This document shows positions 1-15,856 of a stretch of 64,000 bases of DNA, in pieces. Source of the DNA: Schaalia odontolytica (GTDB lineage Bacteria; Actinomycetota; Actinomycetes; Actinomycetales; Actinomycetaceae). The stretch's first letter is position 1. Each line of letters starts with the position of its first letter. The stretch lies in NCBI RefSeq assembly GCF_031191545.1, contig NZ_CP133472.1, positions 1,984,001-2,048,000 of the forward strand, read 5' to 3'. Under the pieces are notes generated by a model. It saw only the letters and a list, made by a program, of their open reading frames with translations. It did no database searches and was not told the DNA's origin. A program made the translations under genes and the position numbers.

Positions 1-1928
<1,928 letters not shown>

Positions 1929-1946
1929 CGAGGCCGGGGCGGGGGC

Positions 1947-3212
1947 TCAGACGAGTGGCTCGAAGGGGCCCAGGAGCATCTCGCCGACGCGGGTGAGCAT
2001 CGAGCGCTTCTCCCACTCGTCGATCGTCAGCCGACGGGCAGTCGTGAGGTCGTTCGCGAAGATCTCCTCCATGCGCGCGGCGAGCGGTCGCGAGAAGAAC
2101 TGCAGGCACACCTCGTAGTTGCCGCGCATCGACAGACGGTCGATGTTCGCCGTGCCGATCGTCGACCAGCGCCCGTCCACCGTCATCGTCTTGGAGTGGA
2201 CCATGGCGTGGCGATACAGCCAGATCTCCACGCCCTCGCGCAGCAGCTCGCCGTAGTAGGGACGCGCCACCCAGTCCGCCAAAATGTGGTTGGAATACTC
2301 GGGGATGAGCACCTGCACGCGCACGCCCCGGCGCGCCGCGGCGATCAGTGACGCCAGAACCTCGCGGTCCGGGATGAAGTACGCCGTCGTGATGAGCACG
2401 CGTTCCGTCGCACGCTCGATCGCGTCGATGTACATGCCGCGGATGGGGTAGAGCAGGTTGTGGGGCAGGTTGAACTGCGCCGTGACATGCGCGCTCCATG
2501 CCCGCGCTCCCTGATCGGGCAGCTCGGGACACGTCTTGGGACGGAAATGGTTCCAGAAGTCCACGAAGCCGTTTTCCAGCTCCCACACGGCCTCGCCCGT
2601 GATGCGCACGTGCGTGTCGCGCCACTCATTAGCAAACGGGTCCCCGATGTTGTAGCCGCCCACGAAACCGACCTCGCCGTCCACGACCAGGATCTTGCGG
2701 TGATCCTGGCCTGTGCGGCGAATATTCAACGTGAAGAAACCCGATCGCAGCGTCGGGAATCGGCGCACGTGCAGATTCGGCATCGACGGGAATGTGTAGA
2801 AGCGCGGGTCCTGGTTGAGGACGCCAAACCCGTCCCACACGCAGAAGACTTCGACGCCGCGCGTGGCTGCGGCAATGAGAGCCTCCTTGAAGCGCTGTCC
2901 CCATCGGTCCGAACGCCAGATAAAGGTCTCGAAATAAATGTGATGCTGTGCGTCGTCGATGGCCTCGAGCATGTCCTCGTACAGCGAGGTGCCCTCCGTG
3001 TAGGTGCGCGCCACCGTGTCGCCGATGACGGTGTCGGTGGGAGGCAGAGTTGGGAAACCGTGCACGCCGCCGGGGATGCGGGCGGTGCGCATGCGGTCGA
3101 TCGCGTGAACGGTCACGACTGCGGCCGCCTGGGCGGCGACCAGCGCAATTCCCGCTTTTTTGACGATCGACCACGTCTGCCTGGTGAGTTGGCGTCGCTG
3201 TGAAAAGGCCAT
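1947..3212 (-). CDS. cls: Phospholipase D-family cardiolipin synthase-like membrane protein
   Basis: Predicted to transfer phosphatidyl groups between membrane phospholipids to make cardiolipin. The family has two HxK(x)4D catalytic motifs and both are present: HRKILVVDG near residue 171 and HSKTMTVDG near residue 339, each followed by the usual Gly/Asn-rich strand. One N-terminal membrane segment spans about residues 14-38, so the catalytic part is membrane anchored. The 421-residue length fits single-anchor cardiolipin synthases. An ATG six codons further upstream exists. The chosen ATG lies six bases after the hexamer CATCCT, as expected for a leaderless mRNA, and neither start has a Shine-Dalgarno sequence. 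The gene is divergent from gatC. Family assignment is firm; cardiolipin synthase rather than another PLD activity is inferred. Confidence 0.85.
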   Translation of the reverse strand: MAFSQRRQLTRQTWSIVKKAGIALVAAQAAAVVTVHAIDRMRTARIPGGVHGFPTLPPTDTVIGDTVARTYTEGTSLYEDMLEAIDDAQHHIYFETFIWRSDRWGQRFKEALIAAATRGVEVFCVWDGFGVLNQDPRFYTFPSMPNLHVRRFPTLRSGFFTLNIRRTGQDHRKILVVDGEVGFVGGYNIGDPFANEWRDTHVRITGEAVWELENGFVDFWNHFRPKTCPELPDQGARAWSAHVTAQFNLPHNLLYPIRGMYIDAIERATERVLITTAYFIPDREVLASLIAAARRGVRVQVLIPEYSNHILADWVARPYYGELLREGVEIWLYRHAMVHSKTMTVDGRWSTIGTANIDRLSMRGNYEVCLQFFSRPLAARMEEIFANDLTTARRLTIDEWEKRSMLTRVGEMLLGPFEPLV

Positions 3213-3217
3213 ACGGG

Positions 3218-3224
3218 TAGGATG
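3218..3224. promoter_or_regulatory. Overlapping divergent -10 hexamers of cls and gatC
   Basis: On the plus strand TAGGAT ends seven bases before the gatC ATG. On the minus strand CATCCT, the complement of the same bases shifted by one, ends six bases before the cls ATG. Both fit TAnnnT-type actinobacterial -10 elements serving leaderless transcripts. RNA polymerase could not occupy both at once, so the two operons may be expressed mutually exclusively. No convincing -35 was found. Confidence 0.5.
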
Positions 3225-3230
3225 CCACAC

Positions 3231-3527
3231 ATGTCACGCATTAGTACTGACGAGGTCGCCCGCGTTGCGGGCCTGGCCCACATCGCATTGACCGACGAGG
3301 AGATCACGCGTTTCGCGGGTGAGCTCGACGCGATCGCAGACACCGTTTCTAAGGTGTCCGAGGTCGCGACCCCCGAGGTTCCCGCCACGTCCCACCCGAT
3401 TCCGCTGACCAACGTGTGGCGCGAAGACGAGATTGGACAGACCGTGGACCGCGACGAGGTGCTCGCTGCGGCACCCGCCGCCCAGGACGGTATGTTCCTG
3501 GTTCCGCAGATTCTGGGGGAGGACTGA
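3231..3527 (+). CDS. gatC: Aspartyl/glutamyl-tRNA amidotransferase subunit C
   Basis: Small subunit of the GatCAB amidotransferase, which converts misacylated Glu-tRNAGln and Asp-tRNAAsn to the amide-charged forms; GatC wraps around GatA and stabilises the complex. The 98-residue length and the N-terminal pattern [21 protein letters not shown] match the family. An in-frame ATG three codons upstream is possible, but this one is seven bases after a TAGGAT hexamer, favouring a leaderless start. The stop overlaps the gatA start (TGATG), so GatC and GatA are probably translationally coupled. First gene of gatCAB. Confidence 0.95.
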   Translation: MSRISTDEVARVAGLAHIALTDEEITRFAGELDAIADTVSKVSEVATPEVPATSHPIPLTNVWREDEIGQTVDRDEVLAAAPAAQDGMFLVPQILGED

Positions 3528-5032
3528 TGAACGAGCTACTGAAGAAGAGCGCCCTGGAGCTGGCGGACATGCTGGCCGACGGCCAGATCACCTCCGTTGA
3601 ACTGACCCAGGCATGCCTGGACCGTATCGACGCCATCGACGACCGCGTCAACGCCTTCATCACCGTCGACCGCGAGGGCGCACTGGCGACCGCAGCAGAC
3701 GTGGACGCACGCCGCGCGGCGGGGCAGACCCTGCACCGCCTGGCGGGCGTGCCGATCGCCGTGAAGGACAACGTGGTGACGCGCGGCCTGCGCACCACCT
3801 GCGCCTCGAGGATCCTGGGTGACTGGGAGCCTCCCTACGACGCGACCGTCACCACCAAGATCAAGGAAGCCGGCCTGCCCATCGTCGGCAAGACCAACAT
3901 GGACGAGTTCGCCATGGGTTCGTCCACCGAGCACTCTGCCTTCGGCGCGACCAAGAACCCGTGGGACACAGAGCGCATCCCGGGTGGCTCCGGCGGTGGT
4001 TCCGCTGCCGCTGTCGCGGCCTACATGGTGCCCCTGGCCCTCGGCTCCGACACGGGTGGCTCGATCCGCCAGCCCGCGTTCGTGACCGGTACCGTCGGCG
4101 CGAAGCCCACCTACGGCGCGGTGTCCCGTTTCGGCCTGGTGGCCATGGCCTCGTCCCTGGACCAGATCGGCCCCGTCACCCGCACTGTCGCTGATGCGGC
4201 TGCCCTCACCGAGCTGATCGGCGGCTTTGACCCCAACGATTCGACCTCCCTGAACGAGCCGGTTCCCGCGCTCACGCAGGCCGTCGAGTCCGTCGCCGCG
4301 CAGGGTTCCATGAAGGGCCTGAAGGTCGGCGTCGTCAAGGAGCTGAGCGGCGAGGGCTACCAGAAGGACGTCATCGACGCCTTCAACGCCACCGTTGAGA
4401 AGCTGCGTGAGGCCGGTGCCGAGATCGTCGAGGTCTCCTGCCCGCACCTGGAGTACTCGCTCGGTGCCTACTACCTGATCATGCCCGCCGAGGTCTCCTC
4501 GAACCTGGCCCGTTTCGACGGCATGCGCTACGGCATCCGCGTCGAGCCCACCGAGGGACCCGTGACCGCCGAGCGTGTCATGGCCGCGACCCGCGAGGCC
4601 GGCTTCGGTGACGAGGTCAAGCGCCGCATCATCCTGGGCACGCACGTGCTCTCGGCCGGCTACTACGACGCCTACTACGGCAGCGCACAGAAGGTGCGCA
4701 CGCTCATTCAGCGTGACTTCGACGAGGTGTTCTCCCAGGTTGACGTCCTCGTGTCCCCGACGGCTCCCGAGACGGCCTTCAGGTTTGGCGAGAAGACCGC
4801 GGACCCGCTGGCCATGTACCTCTACGACGTCGCGACGATCCCCGCGAACCTGGCGGGGATCCCCGGCGTGAACGTGCCTAACGCGGTGTCCTCGGAGGGC
4901 CTGCCCATCGGCTTCCAGGTCTTGGCCCCCGCGCGCGGCGACCTGGTCATGTACAAGGTGGCGTCCCTGGTTGAGGCGCTCAGCGATGACGTCGCGGGTC
5001 AGTGCCCCGCAGCTAACTGGGAGGAGAAGTGA
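3527..5032 (+). CDS. gatA: Aspartyl/glutamyl-tRNA amidotransferase subunit A
   Basis: Amidase subunit of GatCAB; hydrolyses glutamine and channels ammonia to GatB. The amidase-signature Ser-cisSer-Lys apparatus is visible: Lys in GVPIAVKDN, the glycine/serine-rich [12 protein letters not shown], and the nucleophile region [11 protein letters not shown]. Length (501 residues) is normal. Reading frame stays open upstream of the ATG, but the [16 protein letters not shown] start matches the usual GatA N-terminus and overlaps the gatC stop. It overlaps gatB in the same way (GTGATG), giving a tightly coupled three-gene operon. Confidence 0.97.
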   Translation: MNELLKKSALELADMLADGQITSVELTQACLDRIDAIDDRVNAFITVDREGALATAADVDARRAAGQTLHRLAGVPIAVKDNVVTRGLRTTCASRILGDWEPPYDATVTTKIKEAGLPIVGKTNMDEFAMGSSTEHSAFGATKNPWDTERIPGGSGGGSAAAVAAYMVPLALGSDTGGSIRQPAFVTGTVGAKPTYGAVSRFGLVAMASSLDQIGPVTRTVADAAALTELIGGFDPNDSTSLNEPVPALTQAVESVAAQGSMKGLKVGVVKELSGEGYQKDVIDAFNATVEKLREAGAEIVEVSCPHLEYSLGAYYLIMPAEVSSNLARFDGMRYGIRVEPTEGPVTAERVMAATREAGFGDEVKRRIILGTHVLSAGYYDAYYGSAQKVRTLIQRDFDEVFSQVDVLVSPTAPETAFRFGEKTADPLAMYLYDVATIPANLAGIPGVNVPNAVSSEGLPIGFQVLAPARGDLVMYKVASLVEALSDDVAGQCPAANWEEK

Positions 5033-6528
5033 TGACTGAGCTCATGGATTACGACGAGGCGGCCCGCCGCTTCGACCCGGTTCTCGGCATTGAGGTGCAC
5101 GTCGAGCTGGGCACCAAGACCAAGATGTTCGACGCCGCCCCCAACGCTTTTGGCGGCGAGCCGAACACCTTCGTCACCCCCGTGTCGCTGGGTCTGCCCG
5201 GCTCCCTGCCGGTCGTCAACCGTCAGGCGGTTGAGTACGCGATCAAGATCGGCCTGGCGCTGAACTGCGAGATCGCGCAGTACTGCCGTTTTGCGCGCAA
5301 GAACTACTTCTACCCGGACCTGACGAAGGCCTTCCAGACTTCTCAGTCCGACGAGCCGATCGCTCACGATGGCTACGTGGACGTTGAGCTCGAGGACGGC
5401 ACCATGTTCCGCGTGCAGATTGAGCGCGCGCACATGGAGGAGGACGCGGGCAAGAACACGCACATCGGTGGCGCGGACGGCCGTATCCAGGGCGCGGACT
5501 ACTCGCTCGTGGATTACAACCGTGCGGGCGTGCCGCTCGTGGAGATCGTGACCCGTCCGATCGAGGGAGCCGGAGAGCGCGCCCCCGAGGTGGCCGCCGC
5601 CTACGTGCAGGCCCTGCGCGACATCTTCCGCGCCCTGGATGTGTCCGAGGCCCGCATGGAGCGCGGCAACGTGCGCGCCGACATCAACGTGTCGCTGCGC
5701 CCGACGCCGGAGTCGCCCCTGGGTACGCGTACCGAGACGAAGAACGTGAACTCCTTCCGCGGCATCGCCTCGGCCGTGCGCTACGAGATGTCGCGCCAGG
5801 CCCAGATCCTGTCCGAGGGCGGCACGATCCTGCAGGAGACCCGTCACTACCACGAGGAGGACGGCTCGACGTCGTCCGGCCGCGAAAAGTCGGATTCCGA
5901 GGACTACCGCTACTTCCCCGAGCCCGACCTGGTGCCGATCCGCCCGGATCGCGAATGGGTGGAGGAGCTGCGCGCCTCGCTGCCCGAGCTGCCCGTCGCC
6001 AAGCGTCGTCGCCTGCGCGCCGAGTGGGGCTACGCGGACATGGAGATGCGCGACGTCATCAACGCCGGTGCCCTTGAGCTCATCGAGGCCACGGTCGGCG
6101 CGGGCTGCGACCCCGCGTCCGCACGTAAGTGGTGGATGGGCGAGATTTCGCGCCGCGCCAAGGAACGCGAAGTCTCCCTCGGCGAGGCTGGGGTCAGCCC
6201 CGCTCAGGTCGCGCAGCTGCAGGGTCTTATCGACTCGGGCCGTATCAACGACAAGCTGGCTCGCCAGGTGCTCGAGGGGGTCCTCGCGGGCGAAGGTGAC
6301 CCGGCGCAGGTCGTTGAGGCCCGAGGCCTTGAGGTCGTCTCCGACGACGGCGCCCTGACGGCGGCCGTCCAGGAGGCCCTGGACGCCAACCCTGACATCG
6401 TCGACAAGATCAAGGGCGGCAAGGTCCAGGCTGCCGGCGCCCTCGTCGGCGCGGTCATGAAGGCCACCCGCGGGCAGGCTGACGCCGCCCGCGTGCGTGA
6501 GCTGATCATGGAGATGGTTGGCGCCTGA
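5032..6528 (+). CDS. gatB: Aspartyl/glutamyl-tRNA amidotransferase subunit B
   Basis: Kinase and tRNA-binding subunit of GatCAB: phosphorylates the Glu or Asp carboxyl on the mischarged tRNA and amidates it with ammonia from GatA. Recognised by the N-terminal [15 protein letters not shown], the catalytic-cradle segments [20 protein letters not shown] and [14 protein letters not shown], and the C-terminal helical and YqeY-like domain. The 498-residue length is standard. The start ATG follows GGAGG of the gatA 3' end by a short spacer; a GTG one codon earlier is a weaker choice. A strong terminator closes the operon 18 bases after the stop. Confidence 0.97.
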   Translation: MTELMDYDEAARRFDPVLGIEVHVELGTKTKMFDAAPNAFGGEPNTFVTPVSLGLPGSLPVVNRQAVEYAIKIGLALNCEIAQYCRFARKNYFYPDLTKAFQTSQSDEPIAHDGYVDVELEDGTMFRVQIERAHMEEDAGKNTHIGGADGRIQGADYSLVDYNRAGVPLVEIVTRPIEGAGERAPEVAAAYVQALRDIFRALDVSEARMERGNVRADINVSLRPTPESPLGTRTETKNVNSFRGIASAVRYEMSRQAQILSEGGTILQETRHYHEEDGSTSSGREKSDSEDYRYFPEPDLVPIRPDREWVEELRASLPELPVAKRRRLRAEWGYADMEMRDVINAGALELIEATVGAGCDPASARKWWMGEISRRAKEREVSLGEAGVSPAQVAQLQGLIDSGRINDKLARQVLEGVLAGEGDPAQVVEARGLEVVSDDGALTAAVQEALDANPDIVDKIKGGKVQAAGALVGAVMKATRGQADAARVRELIMEMVGA

Positions 6529-6546
6529 CGTCACCGTGACTGAGCA

Positions 6547-6582
6547 GGGGGCCGGGATCGAGTGCGATCCCGGCCCCCTTCG
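6547..6582 (+). terminator. Intrinsic terminator of gatCAB
   Basis: Perfect 14-bp stem (GGGGGCCGGGATCG with its complement) around an AGTG loop, then TTCGTCGT. The T-run is short, as is common in high-GC actinobacteria. Confidence 0.85.
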
Positions 6583-6769
6583 TCGTGTCGTGACCGTGCG
6601 TGTCGGCTTGGTCCACGCCGCCCGAAGACTGAGTCCCGGCCTCGTCCCTCCCCTTCGCGCGTGTCCACGTTGTGGCCTTCCCCTTCCTGGGGGAGCGCAA
6701 AGTTACTTAGGATGAGCGTTTGAGGACAGCCTGGCCGCCTGTGGTCGGGCGCTCAACGAAAGGACAGAC

Positions 6770-8197
6770 ATGCGCACATCGCCGTCGTACACCGCCTCAT
6801 ACCGTATCGAGGTGGACGAGAAGACGACTTCCATCGCGTCCATTGTTGACGTAGTCTCTTCGACTGGAGCCGAGATCAAGGGCCTGGATGTGGCCGACTC
6901 CGACCGTGGGCGCATCATCATCGATCTCACGTGCGACATGCGCGATTCCGAGCACCGCCGCGAGGTGCGCGAGGCTATCGGCGCGCTGCCCGGCGTGACC
7001 GCCGATTCGGTTGCCGACCAGACCTTCATGAGCCACATCGGCGGCAAGGTGGAGATCCACTCCAAGGTGCCGCTGCGTAACCGCGACGACCTGTCGCGCG
7101 CCTACACCCCCGGCGTCGCCCGCGTGTGTACCGCCATCCATGACATGCCGCAGAAGGCCCACATGCTGACCATGAAGGCCAACACTGTCGCGGTCGTCTC
7201 GGACGGCACCGCAGTGCTCGGCCTGGGCGACATTGGCCCGGAGGCCGCCCTGCCCGTCATGGAAGGAAAGGCCGTCCTGTTCAAGGAGTTCGGCGGCGTT
7301 GATGCCTGGCCGGTCGTCCTGGACACCAAGGACACCGAGGAGATCATCTCTATCGTCAAGGCCATCGCCCCCGCGTACGGCGGCATCAACCTGGAGGACA
7401 TCTCCGCGCCCCGCTGCTTTGAGATCGAAGAGCGTCTGCGTGCCGAGCTCGACATCCCGGTCTTCCACGACGACCAGCACGGCACCGCTATCGTCGTCCT
7501 CTCCGCGCTCATCAATGCCCTGAAGATCGTGGGCAAGAAGATCGAAGACGTGCGCATCGTCGTCTCCGGCGTCGGCGCGGCCGGCAACGCGATCATCCGC
7601 CTGCTGCTCGCCCAGGGCGCGCGCGATATCATCGGCTGCGGTCGCGATGGCGCGCTGTCCGGCGATGACACCGAGGGAATGCACCCCTCGCGTAAGGCCC
7701 TGGCGGAGGCGACGAACCCCCGCCACGTGCACGGCTCCCTCAAGGAGGTCCTCAAGGGTGCCGACGTCTTCATCGGCGTCTCCTCCGGCAACATCCTTGA
7801 CCCGTCGGACGTCGAGACGATGGCGCGAGACGCGATCGTTTTCGCCCTGGCCAACCCCACTCCCGAGGTCGATCCGATCGGTGCCGGCAAGTATGCCGCC
7901 GTCGTCGCCACCGGCCGGTCCGACTACCCGAACCAGATCAACAACGTGCTCGCCTTCCCGGGTCTGTTCCGAGGACTCCTGGACGCCAAGGTCAAGGAGA
8001 TTACGACCGAGGTTTTGCGCGTCGCCTCCGTGGCCATCGCTTCCGTCATCTCCGAGGACGAGCTCTCGCCGTCCTACATCATCCCCGGTGCCTTCGATAA
8101 GCGCGTTGCTCCCGCCGTCTCCAAGGCAGTGCGCCGCGCGGTTCGCGATCTTCCGACCGTGGATATCCCCATTCAGCCCGACATGGATGTGAACTGA
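6770..8197 (+). CDS. NAD(P)-dependent malic enzyme with N-terminal ACT domain
   Basis: Oxidative decarboxylation of malate to pyruvate, supplying NAD(P)H and pyruvate. The first 80 or so residues have an ACT-like pattern (YRIEVDEKTTSIASIVDVVS, then IIIDLTCDMRD), presumably a ligand-sensing regulatory module. The catalytic part follows: YTPGVARVC, VVSDGTAVLGLGDIGPEAALPVMEGK, the metal-binding FHDDQHGTA, and the dinucleotide fold VSGVGAAGNAI. The 475 residues equal a short bacterial malic enzyme plus ACT domain. The ATG follows GAAAGGACAGAC, a good ribosome binding site. A possible -10 (TAGGAT) lies about 57 bases upstream. Cofactor preference cannot be read with certainty. Confidence 0.93.
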   Translation: MRTSPSYTASYRIEVDEKTTSIASIVDVVSSTGAEIKGLDVADSDRGRIIIDLTCDMRDSEHRREVREAIGALPGVTADSVADQTFMSHIGGKVEIHSKVPLRNRDDLSRAYTPGVARVCTAIHDMPQKAHMLTMKANTVAVVSDGTAVLGLGDIGPEAALPVMEGKAVLFKEFGGVDAWPVVLDTKDTEEIISIVKAIAPAYGGINLEDISAPRCFEIEERLRAELDIPVFHDDQHGTAIVVLSALINALKIVGKKIEDVRIVVSGVGAAGNAIIRLLLAQGARDIIGCGRDGALSGDDTEGMHPSRKALAEATNPRHVHGSLKEVLKGADVFIGVSSGNILDPSDVETMARDAIVFALANPTPEVDPIGAGKYAAVVATGRSDYPNQINNVLAFPGLFRGLLDAKVKEITTEVLRVASVAIASVISEDELSPSYIIPGAFDKRVAPAVSKAVRRAVRDLPTVDIPIQPDMDVN

Positions 8198-8215
8198 GAG
8201 TCATTTCGGCTGTTT

Positions 8216-8260
8216 GAGGGGTCCGATCGCGCAGTGGATGCGCGGCCGGACCCCTCATTT
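8216..8260 (+). terminator. Intrinsic terminator after malic enzyme
   Basis: Inverted repeat GAGGGGTCCG / CGGACCCCTC around a 21-base loop, followed by ATTTGTG. It separates the malic enzyme from the rRNA operon. Confidence 0.8.
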
Positions 8261-8358
8261 GTGCGCCGAGGTAGGGAGTCGCAACACGAATCGACGGTGA
8301 CTTTTCGTTGTGTTTGTTGGGTTTGTGTTGTGTGTGGTGGGGGTCACGGTGTTTTGGT

Positions 8359-8387
8359 TTGACTTTGGGTGTGGGGGTGGGTAGATT
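8359..8387 (+). promoter_or_regulatory. rRNA operon promoter
   Basis: TTGACT and TAGATT separated by exactly 17 bases, the best sigma-A-type promoter in the window. Transcription would start near 8394, giving a leader of about 215 nt before 16S. No second clear promoter is visible upstream. Confidence 0.8.
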
Positions 8388-8480
8388 ATTCACCTGTCGC
8401 CGCGAGCTTGTTTGTGGGTTTGTGGTGGTGGTTCACTGCTGTGGGCGCTGGGTTTTGGCTTGGTTGTCTGTGGTGTGTGG

Positions 8481-8510
8481 GTGTTGTTTGTGAACTCGAT
8501 AGTGTGTTTG
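8481..8510 (+). promoter_or_regulatory. rrn leader boxA-like element and 5' arm of 16S processing stem
   Basis: The block around TTGTTTGTGAACTCGATAG matches the conserved actinobacterial rrn leader element (boxA-like antitermination signal). The same 30 bases are complementary, with a few G-U pairs and one three-base mismatch, to 10317-10346 downstream of 16S. Pairing would loop out the whole 16S RNA for RNase III-type cleavage. Confidence 0.75.
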
Positions 8511-8610
8511 TTTGTTTTTTATGCCTGTTTTTTGTTTTTGAGTGTTTTTGGTTGGGATTGCTGACTGGGCGTTTTGTTTGGTTGGTTTTTCTGGGCTTTA
8601 ACGTTTTTGT

Positions 8611-10156
<1,546 letters not shown>

Positions 10157-10316
10157 GGGAGCCCTGTTGTGTGGGGGAGCAATTCTTTTACTGCGCGGGC
10201 CCATGTGGCTGGTGTGGTGGGTTGTTCTTCTTGTGCCTGCATTCGTTCGCTGCCCGTGGTGGGTGGTGGGTGTGGGTGCGTTTTTTTGGGGTTGGGCATA
10301 ATAGTTTTGTGGCAGA

Positions 10317-10346
10317 CAAGCACACTGTCGGGTTCACGTTCAACAC
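10317..10346 (+). promoter_or_regulatory. 3' arm of the 16S processing stem in the spacer
   Basis: Complementary to the leader block at 8481-8510. The spacer from the 16S end to the 23S start (about 337 bases) is T/G rich and holds no tRNA gene: no acceptor/T-arm pattern or CCA-compatible cloverleaf was found. Confidence 0.75.
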
Positions 10347-10435
10347 CGTGTGAGCGTCCGCTGCCTTGAGGGTGGTGGTTGCCTGCGCAGCCAGCCGGCG
10401 GCTTGATGTTGTTGGTGTGGGTTGTGTGTGGTGGG

Positions 10436-10462
10436 TTGTTTGTGATTTGTATAGTGGTTGCG
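10436..10462 (+). promoter_or_regulatory. 5' arm of the 23S processing stem
   Basis: Ends in TTTGTATAGTGGTTGCG, whose reverse complement occurs after 23S at 13659-13685. Flanking T/G-rich bases continue the pairing with the A/C-rich trailer, giving a long stem that brings the 23S ends together. Confidence 0.8.
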
Positions 10463-10492
10463 AGCATATTTGTTCTGTACTGTTTTTGTGAT

Positions 10493-13615
<3,123 letters not shown>

Positions 13616-13658
13616 ACAACACCCAACACAACGGGCCCACAACAACAGCGAACAACGC

Positions 13659-13685
13659 CGCAACCACTATACAAACCACGATCAA
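13659..13685 (+). promoter_or_regulatory. 3' arm of the 23S processing stem
   Basis: CGCAACCACTATACAAA is the exact reverse complement of the spacer block ending at 10462. The surrounding 13605-13727 trailer is A/C rich, mirroring the T/G-rich spacer. Confidence 0.8.
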
Positions 13686-13727
13686 CCCACACCCACACAC
13701 CAGTGGGACACGGAAGAACACACAATC

Positions 13728-13846
13728 TTGTGGTGGTCACAGCACCGGGGAAACGCCCAGCCTCCATTCCGAACCTGGAAGCTAAGCCCGGCAGCGCCAA
13801 TGGTACTGCAACCGACAGGTTGTGGGAGAGTAGGACACCGCCACAA
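13728..13846 (+). rRNA. rrf: 5S ribosomal RNA
   Basis: About 119 nt. The ends TTGTGGTGGT and ACCGCCACAA pair as helix I. Internal conserved blocks CCATTCCGAACCTGGAAGCTA and TGGGAGAGTAGGACACCGCC-type 3' sequence are present. Confidence 0.95.
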
Positions 13847-13857
13847 CACAACCAATA

Positions 13858-13898
13858 GAGAGGGACGGCGCGCTTTTGCGTGCCGTCCCTCTCCTTTT
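13858..13898 (+). terminator. rRNA operon terminator
   Basis: A 16-bp stem: GAGAGGGACGGC with its perfect complement, extended by GCGC/GCGT, around a TTTT loop, followed by CTCCTTTTC. Confidence 0.9.
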
Positions 13899-14144
13899 CA
13901 CGGCTTAGTGCCGCTCCGGTACCGCCCGTCGTCTAGTATTGGGTGGTTGAACGCGCATCGCGCACCAGGCACAAGGAGCGAGGGGGAGAGCGTGTTGCGT
14001 CGTTCCCGGTCGCTTCGGCCACTCTGGCTAGATTGAGGCGATGCCCTGCCGTTCGCGCGTCCGGTGTGTTCAACAGACGAGTTAATTACACGTCACGGAC
14101 CAACGTCGCCCACATTGAGCCCCGATGCGTGCGATGCTATTCCT

Positions 14145-15509
14145 ATGGTCACTTCTGCTCATTCGCGAGGCTCCGCCCACCACGGTGGCAAAGACGCGGT
14201 CCTCGCTCAACGCATGGCGGCGCACGACCGCCTTGCCCATCAGTCCCAGGTAGTTCTCCGTCTCGGCCAGATGCTTCTGTCCTTCGGTGCGAGCGCGTAT
14301 CGCGTCAAGAAATCGATGGCAGACGTCGCCCGTGCCGTTGGCATCTCCGAGCATCGAGCGCAGGTCACCTACACGGAGATCATTGCCACCGCATACGCGA
14401 ACGGCACATTCCGTACGGAGCTCGCTGAACAGCGCCTGATGGGTGTCAACGCCGACAAGATCGACCGCATCAACAACTACGTCGCGTCGCTCAACGGTAA
14501 GTCCGTTCGCGTGGAGGACGTGTCCGACGAACTCGATAGGATCGCGAAGGTTCCCGGCCTCTACGACTGGTTCTCCAATGCGCTCGCCTCTGGGCTTGCC
14601 TGTGCCGCATTCGCCTTCCTCAACGGCGGGGGATGGGTGGAGTGCTCAGCCGTCGCCGTCGCTTCGTTCTTCGGCCAGGCGCTCCGTCGCCAGATGCTGA
14701 TCCGGCACATGAACCACTTTGGCGTGTGGATGGCATGCGGTGCTCTCGCCGCGATGATCTACATTCTTCTCGTGGCCCCGGCCCAGCATTTCCTCGGTAT
14801 CGAATCGACCCACCAGGCTGGTTTCATCTCCGCTTTGCTGTTCCTGGTTCCCGGCTTCCCGCTCGTCACCGGCCTGATTGACCTGGTGCGGCAGGACTTC
14901 CAGGGAGGGTTGGGGCGCCTCGTCTACGTGACGATGCTCGTCATGTCCGCCGGCGTCGCAGTGTGGGCCATTTCTGCAGTTTTCGGCTGGTCGGTGACCC
15001 CCGAGTACGGTGTGTCCCTCGTTCCTTGGCTGCACTATCTACTCCGCTTCCTCGCCAGCTTCGTCGCCGCATATGGCTTCGCGATGCTCTTCAATTCACC
15101 ACAGCGCGTCTGCGCAACCGCCGCGGTCATTGGAGCGTCGATCAACACCGCTCGTATCGCCTTGCACCTGGAACTCGACGTTCCCTCTCCGGCTGCCGTC
15201 GGCCTCGCCGCTCTCGCCGCAGGCCTTCTTGCCGTGTTCATCGCCCGCAGGACGCGATTCTCCCGCGTGACCCTGTCCGTGCCGGCCGTCGTCATCATGA
15301 TCCCCGGCGTCCCGCTGTACCGTGCGTTGACCTACCTGAACAACCAGCAGATTGACGACGCTCTTGCCGCGCTCTTTACCGTCATGTTCACGATCGTCGC
15401 CATCGGAATGGGCCTGGCGCTCTCGCGCATGCTCACCGATAAGAACTGGCTCGTCGAAAAGCAGGAACGAGTCCCCAACCTATGGGAATACGAGGAGGAA
15501 AACGCATGA
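14145..15509 (+). CDS. ThrE-family threonine/serine exporter-like membrane protein
   Basis: Predicted multi-spanning inner-membrane protein of the ThrE (threonine/serine exporter) family, which exports hydroxy amino acids. A soluble N-terminal half (LRLGQMLLSFGASAYRVKKSM, a family hallmark) precedes about ten hydrophobic segments, covering both the ThrE and the ThrE_2-type halves in one 454-residue chain. It ends in a charged cytoplasmic tail (NLWEYEEENA). The frame is open further upstream, but the preceding residues are not membrane- or family-like. The chosen ATG has no Shine-Dalgarno and sits six bases after GATGCT, a possible leaderless arrangement. Its stop overlaps the following small gene (ATGA). 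Substrate is inferred from family only. Confidence 0.85.
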   Translation: MVTSAHSRGSAHHGGKDAVLAQRMAAHDRLAHQSQVVLRLGQMLLSFGASAYRVKKSMADVARAVGISEHRAQVTYTEIIATAYANGTFRTELAEQRLMGVNADKIDRINNYVASLNGKSVRVEDVSDELDRIAKVPGLYDWFSNALASGLACAAFAFLNGGGWVECSAVAVASFFGQALRRQMLIRHMNHFGVWMACGALAAMIYILLVAPAQHFLGIESTHQAGFISALLFLVPGFPLVTGLIDLVRQDFQGGLGRLVYVTMLVMSAGVAVWAISAVFGWSVTPEYGVSLVPWLHYLLRFLASFVAAYGFAMLFNSPQRVCATAAVIGASINTARIALHLELDVPSPAAVGLAALAAGLLAVFIARRTRFSRVTLSVPAVVIMIPGVPLYRALTYLNNQQIDDALAALFTVMFTIVAIGMGLALSRMLTDKNWLVEKQERVPNLWEYEEENA

Positions 15510-15673
15510 GAGTCGAGATAGAGGTGGCGGTGATGCCGCCGCGCGTGAGCGCCGAGTACGAGATCAATCGCGAGGAGATCCGCGCAGTCGGTCGCAACAT
15601 CGCGATTGTCTTCGGGGGCGTCATCGTCGCCCGAGTACTCCGGGCGCTGCTCGTGCGCGTTAGGAACCAGTGA
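15506..15673 (+). CDS. Small single-span membrane protein coupled to the exporter gene
   Basis: A 55-residue reading frame whose ATG overlaps the exporter stop codon as ATGA, preceded by GAGGAGGAAAACGC, a strong ribosome binding site. The product has a charged N-terminus (MRVEIEVAVMPPRVSAEYEI) and one hydrophobic stretch (NIAIVFGGVIVARVL) followed by arginines, so it may be a single-pass protein with an Arg-rich end. I do not recognise a family. Overlap and ribosome binding site are the main evidence that it is real. A terminator follows within ten bases, closing a two-gene transcript. Confidence 0.55.
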   Translation: MRVEIEVAVMPPRVSAEYEINREEIRAVGRNIAIVFGGVIVARVLRALLVRVRNQ

Positions 15674-15679
15674 CGCGTT

Positions 15680-15717
15680 CGAGGCCGTGGCCGGGCAACC
15701 GGTCGCGGCCTCGTTGT
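15680..15717 (+). terminator. Terminator after the exporter gene pair
   Basis: CGAGGCCG pairs with CGGCCTCG, extended inside by GGCCGG/CCGGTC around GCAA, followed by TTGTAT. Confidence 0.7.
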
Positions 15718-15856
15718 ATGTTCCTGCCGCCGGTCTACTGTCGGCGGGCGAGCTGCGGCCCCGGCCCGGCTGCTTTGTGTGCCCGTGGGCGGCGGCCCGC
15801 CCGCGAGCCGTCCGCGCCGCGAGCCCAAAGGCTCGGCGCGTCGTCTCGAAGCCCGG

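Noticed and set aside
10290-10310. CATAAT in the 16S-23S spacer as an internal promoter
   Set aside because: No -35 at usable spacing, and the region is occupied by the processing stem.
13900-14144. Open frames between 5S and the exporter gene
   Set aside because: They run antisense to or out of phase with the exporter N-terminus, have Arg/Pro-rich shadow composition and no ribosome binding site.
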